From Synergistaceae bacterium (lineage in GTDB: Bacteria > Synergistota > Synergistia > Synergistales > Aminobacteriaceae), in contig JAITPZ010000004.1 of NCBI GenBank assembly GCA_031289165.1, positions 1-8,151 on the forward strand: DNA of 8,151 nucleotides. The letters are read 5' to 3'. Position numbers and translations under genes: made by a program. Numbering within the stretch: the stretch's first letter is position 1; every line of letters begins with the position of its first letter. Below the pieces are notes generated by a model that was given only the letters and a program-made list of their open reading frames with translations, was not told where the DNA came from and made no database searches. Below are positions 1 to 5,945 of the stretch, in pieces.

Positions 1-2
1 AT

Positions 3-455
3 CCCGCGAAGTACTGGGGAACGCCCCCGGTCAACATGATCCTGGCGCTGAAGGAGGGCGTGCGTATTATAAAGGAAGAGGGACTGGAGGAGCGCTATGC
101 CCGCCACGTTCGCCAGTCCGCGCTTTTCGTCTCCGCCATGGAGGCGCTGGGCTTCGAGCCCGCGGCGGAGAGAGCGTACAGGGCGTCCACCCTGACGATC
201 TTCCTCTACCCGGGGGCCTTCGGCCTCGACGACGCGGCCTTCCGCACCCGACTGGCGGAGGAGGGAGTTCAGTCCGCCGGTTGCCTCGGGGAGTACGCGG
301 GCAGGGGCTTCCGTCTTGGACACATGGGTAACATAGACAAACACATACTGGTGGGAACCGTGGCGGCCGTCGAGCGCGCCTGCATTCGATGCGGCTGCAA
401 AGTCGCCCCTGGAAAGGGCCTGGCCGTCCTTCAGGAGGGGCTTGCCCGGGAATAA
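3..455 (+). CDS. Class V aminotransferase, alanine-glyoxylate / serine-pyruvate type (C-terminal part, 5' end outside window)
   Basis: The reading frame is open from base 3 (the first ATG, at 36, is internal) to a TAA at 453-455, leaving about 150 residues. These fit the small C-terminal domain of PLP-dependent fold-type I class V aminotransferases of the alanine-glyoxylate family. The visible start, YWGTPPVN, matches the family's conserved Y-x-T-P-P-V-N dimer-interface stretch and is followed by the long helix typical of it. Near the end, GFRLGHMGN matches the R-I-G-H-M-G motif whose arginine binds the substrate carboxylate. The PLP lysine lies upstream, outside the window. Such enzymes move an amino group between alanine, serine or ureidoglycine and glyoxylate; the exact substrate cannot be read here. 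The tail after the motif, which includes two cysteines, is somewhat longer than usual. A carbamate kinase relic follows directly, which weakly recalls allantoin/purine catabolic clusters. Confidence 0.87.
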   Translation, partial: PAKYWGTPPVNMILALKEGVRIIKEEGLEERYARHVRQSALFVSAMEALGFEPAAERAYRASTLTIFLYPGAFGLDDAAFRTRLAEEGVQSAGCLGEYAGRGFRLGHMGNIDKHILVGTVAAVERACIRCGCKVAPGKGLAVLQEGLARE

Positions 456-460
456 ACGAG

Positions 461-658
461 GGGATCTCGGGCGGCGGGCGTCCCGTCATTCGCGGGGACG
501 ACGGGACGCTGGAGGGTTTGGATGCCGTGATCGACAAGAATTTTGCCACGGGGCTTCTCGCCTCGCATATTCACGCCGACCTCATGGTCATCTCGACAGG
601 GGTTCCCAACGTCTGCGTGAACTTCTTCGCGACGACGCGAACGGAGAAAGTACGTTAA
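461..658 (+). pseudogene. arcC: Carbamate kinase remnant (internal fragment only)
   Basis: This frame encodes about 65 residues that line up with the middle to late part of carbamate kinase. GISGGGRPVIR corresponds to the family's A-x-G-G-G-x-P-V-x-R glycine loop. LEGLDAVIDKNFA corresponds to the G-V-E-A-V-I-D-K-D region that carries an active-site lysine. ADLMVISTGVPNVCVNF corresponds to A-D-x-L-x-I-L-T-D-V-x-x-V-x-x-N. A normal enzyme has about 310 residues, so roughly the first two thirds and the last 40-50 residues are missing. The fragment begins six bases after the aminotransferase stop with no ribosome-binding site and ends at TAA 656-658. The usual T-D-V has become TGV. An open frame reaches back into the aminotransferase gene, but that part shows no kinase similarity. 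The intact enzyme makes ATP from carbamoyl phosphate; this fragment cannot be active. Confidence 0.78.
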
Positions 659-674
659 TAAGTTATAATAAATT

Positions 675-704
675 TTGAAATTACAGTCTCGCATTCCTTA
701 TCAG
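675..704 (+). promoter_or_regulatory. Possible sigma70-type promoter of the kinase-cyclase operon, overlapping the terminator
   Basis: TTGAAA at 675-680 (5 of 6 to TTGACA) is followed after 18 bp by TATCAG at 699-704 (4 of 6 to TATAAT). The -10 falls inside the terminator loop. Transcription would start near 711, in the right arm of the hairpin, so the new RNA would lack the left arm and could not form the terminator. Fewer than 40 bp separate the T-tract from the kinase start, too little for a full promoter downstream of the hairpin. This is inference from consensus matching. Confidence 0.35.
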
Positions 705-726
705 AAGAATGCGAGACTCTTTTTTG
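685..726 (+). terminator. Rho-independent terminator after the aminotransferase / arcC-relic unit
   Basis: There is a perfect 12-bp inverted repeat: AGTCTCGCATTC at 685-696 and GAATGCGAGACT at 707-718. The loop is 10 nt, and a T-rich tract (TCTTTTTT) runs through 725. No T-run follows the stem on the other strand, so it works mainly for + strand transcription. It ends only about 35 bp before the start of the histidine kinase. Confidence 0.88.
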
Positions 727-760
727 GACGTCTGATTCGTCTCGAAAAGGGGGCGGCGCT

Positions 761-3700
761 TTGCCGGGGGACGAGAAAACGAAAGATAAAAGCGCGAAAG
801 ACGACTTTGTCCGCGACGGAGGCCGGAGACATTCCGAACGGGAACTCGCCGATGCCGGATCGATGGACGGAGTGATGGACGCCGCACGTATCGCCGAGCT
901 GCTGAAACAGGAAAAATACATGAAGCTCCTCCTCGAAAGCAGTCCGGAGATCATTCTGCTGCTCGATCGTCAGGGGCGCGTCGTCTACTGCACGGAGGCG
1001 CTCCTGAGGCTTGTGAACATCGAAAATTTCGACATCGTCAGCGGGTGGACGTTCCAGAAACTCTACTCGCTTTTCGGCGACGAGGAATTTCTGAGGGAGA
1101 GCGTTCGGAGGTTTGAAAAAGTAAAAGAAGGGCGCAGGACCGTCGAGAACGATGTGCGTATAGATTTCTCCGGCCACGGCGAGGCGCGCATGTATACCGT
1201 GCAGGCCTCCCCCCTCCTGGACGAGGTCGGCAGTTTTGACGGTACGCTCGTGATCTACTTCGACACCACCGACGTACGGAACACGGAGGCCATCGAGCGA
1301 ACTCGCACCATGTCGGACGCGATGCCGCTTTCCTGCACCTTCTGGGACCTGGATGGCAATATTTTCGACTGCAATCAGGAGGCGGTCAACCTGTTCGGGG
1401 TGGGAAGCCGGCGGGAGTATATGGATCGTTTTTACGAACTCTCGCCCGAGTTTCAGCCCGATGGCCTGCGGAGCCGGGAGAAAGCCAGGCTCTGCATCCG
1501 CGAGGCGTGCGAAAAGGGGCGCGCTATTTCTGAATGGGTACACCGCACGGTCGGCGGGGAGACCCTCCCCGCCGAGATCACCTTCGTGTACACGCGGTGG
1601 AAGGACGGTCACTGTGTGATCGGTTACGCGCGCGACCTGCGCGAGATCAGGTCCAGCCAGCGGGAGGCGCAGGAGGCCGAAGAACGCAGCCGCGCCCTGC
1701 TGGACGCCACGCCGATGGCCTGCTCCCTCTGGGATGAGAAGGGGAACCTGCTCGACTGCAACCAGGAGGCGTTGCGCATGTTTGGCGTTTCCGACGAGTC
1801 GGAGTATCTGGAGCGCCTGTACGACCTGAGCCCCGAGTTTCAACCGAACGGCGCCCGCAGTCGCGACGAGATGGACGTGCGGGACCAGGCGGCGCTCGAG
1901 ACCGGGTATCAGCGGTTCGAATGGCTGCATTATACGTCTGCGGGCGAACCGCTGCCGGTGGAAACGACGCTGGTGCGCGTCCCCTGGAAGGAGATGTGCC
2001 TTTTGGCCACCTACTCCCGGGATTTGCGCGAGATCAAAGCCAGGGAGCAAAAAATCCACGAGGCCGACGAGCGCAACCGCGAGCTGGAGGTGCGGTCCCG
2101 CGCCGCTCAGGTCGCCTCAGAGGCCAAAAGCAGGTTTCTCGCCTCCATGAGCCATGAAATTCGCACGCCGATCAACGCCATCATCGGGATGAGCGACCTG
2201 ATGCGCATGGACAACCTCGACGAGACGCAGCGAAGTTATTTCAGCGACATCAAAAAAATGTCGAAGGCGCTTCTGCAGATCATCAACGATATTCTCGACT
2301 TTTCCAAAATCGAGGCCGGGAAGATGGAGCTTTCCCCGGTGCACTTCAACCTGATGGAGCTGTACGACAACATCTGCTCCATGAGCCGTTTCATGGCGGA
2401 GGCGAAGGACCTGGAGTTCAGATATTCCTTCGCCTCGGACGTCCCCGACGTGGTTTACGGGGATGACGCCCGCATTCGTCAGGTGATCGTCAACATCGTG
2501 AACAACGCGGTCAAGTACACGCGGGAGGGGGTCGTGGAGCTTCACGTCGGGCGCGTGAGGAAGAGTGACCGGGATTATATGACCTTTGCCGTCAGAGACA
2601 CGGGGATCGGCATCAAAAAGGAGAACCTGCCGAGGCTCTTCGACGCTTTCGCGCAGTTCGACAACGCGCTCAACCGCGGCATAGCGGGGACGGGGCTCGG
2701 CCTTCCCATCACGAAAAACCTCGTGTCGCTCATGGACGGAGAGATCGAAATCGAGAGCGAGTACGGAAGGGGGTCCGTTTTCACCGTCCTGCTGCCTCTG
2801 GTCGAGGGCGACCCGCGGCAGGTGGAGGGCGCGAGCTTCACGGCGTTCTCCGTGGCCGACGAGGACACACGGGTTCTCGTGGTCGACGATAACCGGATCA
2901 ACCTGAAAGTGGCCGTGGCGTATCTGGCCCGGCACAACATCCGGGCGGATACGGCGTCGAGCGGAGCCGAGGCCATCCGGAGGGTTCGGGAGCGGCGCTG
3001 GGACCTCGTGCTGATGGACCACATGATGCCCGAAATGGACGGCCTCGAGGCGACCCGCGTCATCCGCTCCCTTCCCGAGGGGCGGGACATTCCCATCGTC
3101 GCGCTTTCCGCGAACGCCGTCGCGGGGGCGCGCGAACTGTTCATCGAGGCCGGTATGAACGACTTCATCCCCAAGCCCATAGACCCCGGAGCGCTCAACC
3201 GGGTTCTTCTGGAGTGGATGCCGGCCCATATGACCATGAAAAAAGATTCCTCTCAGGATTTCTCCGATCCCGGAGCGACCGATAAAACCGGGAGCGTTAT
3301 CGACGAGAAGGTCGGGCTGAAAAACTCGGCCGACGACGAGGCGCTGTATCGACAGCTGAGGGTGAATTTTCTGGAGGATCACGCCTCCGACGGCGAGCGA
3401 ATCGCGGAAGCTCTGCGGGCCGGAAACAGGGTGGACGCGCGTCGCCTGGCGCACACGCTCAAGGGAACCTCCGGGCTGATTGGCGCTCCGGAGCTTCGGG
3501 AGGCGGCGTTCGAAATCGAACAAACCCTGGCCGGGAGCGACCTCGACCCGACCGCCGATCAGATGTGCAAACTCGACGGGAAACTGAGCGTCGTCCTGGA
3601 CGAGTTGCGGCGAACCGTTCCGAAGGCCCCCGATCCGGAACGCGCGCCCGATTCTTTCGACGAAGAGGAGGCGCATTCTCTGATGGAGAGGCTCGCGTCC

Positions 3701-3901
3701 CTGCTGACGTCGGGCGATACGCGCAGCCTGGAGCTGACTGACGAGATCAGGCGGACGCTCTCGCCTCTCGGCGAAAAATGCGAGCTTCTCCTGAAGCAGA
3801 TGGAGGAATTTGACTTTTACAGGGCGAACGAGACGCTGCTGTCCCTCAGGGAGTCGGCAGTGGAGGGGAAGTATCCGACCGAGCCCCACGGAGAGAACTG
3901 A
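761..3901 (+). CDS. Soluble hybrid histidine kinase: PAS-PAS-PAS-HisKA-HATPase-REC-HPt
   Basis: This is a 1046-residue sensor kinase with a full internal phosphorelay. No membrane segment or signal peptide is visible, so it should sense in the cytoplasm. PAS1 spans about 50-165. PAS2 (about 184-305) and PAS3 (about 313-435) are near-duplicates sharing DCNQEA, FGV and LSPEFQP. A helical linker leads to the HisKA box SHEIRTPIN (H465). The ATPase domain shows the N-box NNA (N582), DTGIGI (D613) and GTGLGL (643-648). The receiver has acidic D709/D710, phospho-acceptor D753 (MDHMMPEMDG), S783 and K805. The HPt motif is AHTLKGTSG (H898). After about residue 965 comes an extra helical region ending in an EEFDF-type segment. 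All catalytic residues are present. The start is TTG at 761, chosen for the AAGGGGG ribosome-binding site at 747-753 with a 7-nt gap; ATGs at 863 and 875 lack good sites. The signal is unknown. The HPt needs an outside receiver, and the next gene has one. Confidence 0.95.
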   Translation: MPGDEKTKDKSAKDDFVRDGGRRHSERELADAGSMDGVMDAARIAELLKQEKYMKLLLESSPEIILLLDRQGRVVYCTEALLRLVNIENFDIVSGWTFQKLYSLFGDEEFLRESVRRFEKVKEGRRTVENDVRIDFSGHGEARMYTVQASPLLDEVGSFDGTLVIYFDTTDVRNTEAIERTRTMSDAMPLSCTFWDLDGNIFDCNQEAVNLFGVGSRREYMDRFYELSPEFQPDGLRSREKARLCIREACEKGRAISEWVHRTVGGETLPAEITFVYTRWKDGHCVIGYARDLREIRSSQREAQEAEERSRALLDATPMACSLWDEKGNLLDCNQEALRMFGVSDESEYLERLYDLSPEFQPNGARSRDEMDVRDQAALETGYQRFEWLHYTSAGEPLPVETTLVRVPWKEMCLLATYSRDLREIKAREQKIHEADERNRELEVRSRAAQVASEAKSRFLASMSHEIRTPINAIIGMSDLMRMDNLDETQRSYFSDIKKMSKALLQIINDILDFSKIEAGKMELSPVHFNLMELYDNICSMSRFMAEAKDLEFRYSFASDVPDVVYGDDARIRQVIVNIVNNAVKYTREGVVELHVGRVRKSDRDYMTFAVRDTGIGIKKENLPRLFDAFAQFDNALNRGIAGTGLGLPITKNLVSLMDGEIEIESEYGRGSVFTVLLPLVEGDPRQVEGASFTAFSVADEDTRVLVVDDNRINLKVAVAYLARHNIRADTASSGAEAIRRVRERRWDLVLMDHMMPEMDGLEATRVIRSLPEGRDIPIVALSANAVAGARELFIEAGMNDFIPKPIDPGALNRVLLEWMPAHMTMKKDSSQDFSDPGATDKTGSVIDEKVGLKNSADDEALYRQLRVNFLEDHASDGERIAEALRAGNRVDARRLAHTLKGTSGLIGAPELREAAFEIEQTLAGSDLDPTADQMCKLDGKLSVVLDELRRTVPKAPDPERAPDSFDEEEAHSLMERLASLLTSGDTRSLELTDEIRRTLSPLGEKCELLLKQMEEFDFYRANETLLSLRESAVEGKYPTEPHGEN

Positions 3902-3938
3902 ACAGCCATATTTGCCCAAAGCTAAGGGGGACTGCGAC

Positions 3939-4889
3939 ATGGGAAACGAATTGCGGGACGAATTCAGGGATAACCCGACGGACGAGCGGGAAAACGAATC
4001 GAAATACGGCGTTCTGGTCGTCGACGACGAAAGGTCAAACCTGGCGGTGCTCGATCGAATACTCTCTTCGGAGTACACCGTATTCGCGGCCAAATCGGGA
4101 GAAGAGGCGCTGGAGCGCGCCGAACGGGATCGTCCCGACCTTATCCTGCTCGACATCATCATGCCCGGCATGGACGGTTTCGACGTGCTTGCGAAGCTGA
4201 AGGAATCTCTGGAAACGAAAAACATTCCCGTCATCATCATCACCGAACTCAGCGGAGAGGAGGTCGAGGAACGGGGGTTTTTCCTGGGCGCCGTGGACTA
4301 CATAACGAAGCCCTTCAAAAACGCGATCGTCCAGGCGAGGGTGAGGACGCACATCCAGATCCTCCATCAGTTCCGCACGATAGAGAGGCTCGGCCTGATG
4401 GATCCGCTGACGGACATCCCGAATCGGAGAAGTTTCGACAACCACATCGGTCTGGAGTGGCGGAGGTGCATCAGGGAGCGAAGACCGATCTCCTTTCTGA
4501 TGATGGACCTGGACGCCTTTAAAACATACAACGACACGTACGGTCACCCTCAGGGCGACGCTCTGCTGAAGGCGGTCGCGAAAATTTTTGCCTCCGCGGC
4601 TCGGCGTTCGTCCGACCTGCCCGCCCGCCTCGGAGGGGAGGAGTTCGGTCTGCTCCTCCCCAACACCGATCTCGAGGGGGCTCTCGTGACGGCGGAAAAA
4701 ATCCGCTCGGACGTGGAGAACAAAAAAATTCCCACCGTCGACGGAATCGTAACCTCCGTCACGCTCAGTATGGGAGTGACCTCAATTGTCCCGACAAAAT
4801 CGGACGCCGTAAGCGTTTTTGTCGCCAAAGCCGATGAAAACCTGTATAAGGCGAAAAGGGCGGGGAAGAACAGAATCGCATCGGATTAA
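3939..4889 (+). CDS. REC-GGDEF response regulator, diguanylate cyclase
   Basis: This 316-residue cytoplasmic enzyme is predicted to join two GTP into c-di-GMP when its receiver is phosphorylated. The receiver covers about 24-140 with D29/D30, phospho-acceptor D72 (LLDIIMPGMDG), T102 and K124 (TKPF). A short linker leads to the canonical GGDEF-domain start DPLTDIPNRRSFD. The metal-binding segment is DLDAFKTYNDTYGH, and the active-site loop is GGEEF at 232-236. An inhibitory I-site, RSSD at 223-226, sits exactly five residues before it, so product feedback is expected. No EAL or HD-GYP domain is present. The ATG at 3939 follows AAGGGGG (3924-3930) by 8 nt; the frame is open further upstream, but that part overlaps the kinase and has no homology. 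The gene lies 37 bp after the kinase and is probably co-transcribed with it. D72 is the natural receiver for the kinase's H898, although that pairing is inferred from adjacency. Confidence 0.95.
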   Translation: MGNELRDEFRDNPTDERENESKYGVLVVDDERSNLAVLDRILSSEYTVFAAKSGEEALERAERDRPDLILLDIIMPGMDGFDVLAKLKESLETKNIPVIIITELSGEEVEERGFFLGAVDYITKPFKNAIVQARVRTHIQILHQFRTIERLGLMDPLTDIPNRRSFDNHIGLEWRRCIRERRPISFLMMDLDAFKTYNDTYGHPQGDALLKAVAKIFASAARRSSDLPARLGGEEFGLLLPNTDLEGALVTAEKIRSDVENKKIPTVDGIVTSVTLSMGVTSIVPTKSDAVSVFVAKADENLYKAKRAGKNRIASD

Positions 4890-4893
4890 TTTC

Positions 4894-4925
4894 AGCCTGA
4901 TATGAAGGCGCGTATCAAAGGTTTT
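4894..4925 (+). terminator. Weak candidate terminator after the cyclase
   Basis: GATA and TATC arms, together with flanking CCT and AGG, can form an imperfect 7-bp stem with a bulge (about 4897-4920). It is followed by TTTT at 4922-4925. The stem is short and the T-run minimal, so read-through into the next gene is likely even if it works. Confidence 0.22.
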
Positions 4926-4953
4926 ACGTATGTTCCATAACTGATATATCAGT
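4923..4953 (+). promoter_or_regulatory. Perfect 14-bp palindrome overlapping a possible promoter for the phosphorylase gene
   Basis: ACTGATATATCAGT at 4940-4953 is a perfect palindrome in the 174-bp gap before the uridine phosphorylase gene, an AT-rich spot in a GC-rich region. TTTACG at 4923-4928 (4 of 6 to TTGACA) and TATATC at 4945-4950 (4 of 6 to TATAAT) are 16 bp apart, so the palindrome would cover the -10 in the manner of a repressor operator. Its half-site spacing is not that of FNR or CRP sites. The regulator is unknown. The palindrome is seen directly; the promoter and operator roles are inferred. Nothing else recognisable was found in the rest of the gap to 5063. Confidence 0.35.
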
Positions 4954-5063
4954 ATCATACTGTATGACCAAAAGAGGACGGTCTGCGGACCTGAGTGAGG
5001 GAAGGCGGTTTTTACAGTTGCCTGGGTGGTTGTTCCATTTTTTGACGGGAGGCAGTGAGAGGC

Positions 5064-5924
5064 ATGAGTGACGCGACACCGAAGAAAATCTGGGAATCGA
5101 ACGACGCGGCAAGGCCCGTCATGGAAGAAAACCTTCAATATCACATTCGATGCAAAAATGGAGACGTCGGCAGATACGTTCTGCTTCCGGGCGACCCCGA
5201 CCGGGTGGATGTCATCGCCGGCGAGTGGACGGAATCCCGGTTCGTTGCCAGTAACAGGGAACACTGCACATACGCGGGAAGGCTGGGCTACGTTCCCGTG
5301 ACCTGCTGTTCCACCGGAGTGGGAGGAGGGTCCGCGTCGATCGCGCTCGAGGAACTGGCGGCCCTCGGCGCGGACACGTTCATTCGCGTGGGATCCTGCG
5401 GGGCCATCAGCGAGGAGGTGGAGTGCGGGGAGCTGATCGTCTGTTCCGGCGCGATGCGGCAGGACGGGACCAGTGCGGAGTACATCGACCTCTCCTACCC
5501 CGCCGCGGCACACTACGAGGTGACGACGGCGCTGGTCGAGGCCTGCGAACGCTTGGATCTGCCCTATCACGTCGGCGTCAGTTGCACGACGTCCTCGTTT
5601 TACTGCGGCCAGGCCCGTCCGGGATACAATGGGTACACTCAGTCCTTTTTCGAAAACAGGGTGGAGGACCTGAACCGCGCCGGAGTCATGAATTTCGAGA
5701 TGGAGGCAGCCACGATTTTCACGCTTTCCGGAATTTACGGCTTCAGGTCCGGCGCTATCTTCGCCGTCGTCGCTCATCGCCTGAAAAATAAGTTCAGGTA
5801 CGAGGGCGTCGATCGAAGCGTCTTGGCCGCAAACGAGGCCGTAAGGATCCTGGCGGAATGGGACGCGAAAAAGGCGGCAGCAAATAAAAAATACTGGTTT
5901 CCGGGACTTGCCCGGCGGCCATAA
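5064..5924 (+). CDS. udp: Uridine phosphorylase (NP-I nucleoside phosphorylase family)
   Basis: This 286-residue cytoplasmic enzyme is predicted to split uridine with phosphate into uracil and ribose-1-phosphate, for pyrimidine salvage. LLPGDPDRV (G43-R47) is the phosphate-binding loop. STGVGGGSASIALEEL and FIRVGSCGAI match the core of the family. FYCGQAR gives Q183 and R185, the counterparts of the uracil-binding Q166 and R168 of E. coli Udp. MNFEMEAAT gives E212-M213-E214, matching E196-M197-E198. The Q/R pair argues for uridine over purine nucleosides, though uncharacterised relatives may differ. About 20 extra residues lead the core, and the tail is lysine-rich. ATG 5064 is preferred because GGGAGG (5047-5052) lies 11 nt ahead; the in-frame GTG at 5055 would be only 2 nt from it. 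The pilus-type ATPase follows after 21 bp, suggesting co-transcription, although the two functions are unrelated. Confidence 0.92.
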   Translation: MSDATPKKIWESNDAARPVMEENLQYHIRCKNGDVGRYVLLPGDPDRVDVIAGEWTESRFVASNREHCTYAGRLGYVPVTCCSTGVGGGSASIALEELAALGADTFIRVGSCGAISEEVECGELIVCSGAMRQDGTSAEYIDLSYPAAAHYEVTTALVEACERLDLPYHVGVSCTTSSFYCGQARPGYNGYTQSFFENRVEDLNRAGVMNFEMEAATIFTLSGIYGFRSGAIFAVVAHRLKNKFRYEGVDRSVLAANEAVRILAEWDAKKAAANKKYWFPGLARRP

Positions 5925-5945
5925 CCTTTTCTCTCCAAAATTTTC

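Noticed and set aside
664..669. TATAAT hexamer before the terminator
   Set aside because: No -35 lies at 16-18 bp and there is no extended -10. A start here would transcribe straight into the terminator.
701..2059. Long antisense open frame of 452 codons opposite the kinase
   Set aside because: It has no recognisable domain, is full of Arg/Pro/His-rich shadow composition, and lies opposite a kinase gene with clear motifs.
3810..3938. Upstream extension of the cyclase frame into the kinase gene
   Set aside because: It overlaps the kinase coding region and shows no homology, while ATG 3939 has an ideal ribosome-binding site.
2117..4243. Antisense open frame of 708 codons opposite kinase and cyclase
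   Set aside because: A by-product of codon bias in GC-rich DNA; it crosses two real genes and their intergenic gap with no family motif.
4940..4953. FNR or CRP site
   Set aside because: The half-sites are too close together (TGAT-AT-ATCA), unlike TTGAT-N4-ATCAA or TGTGA-N6-TCACA.
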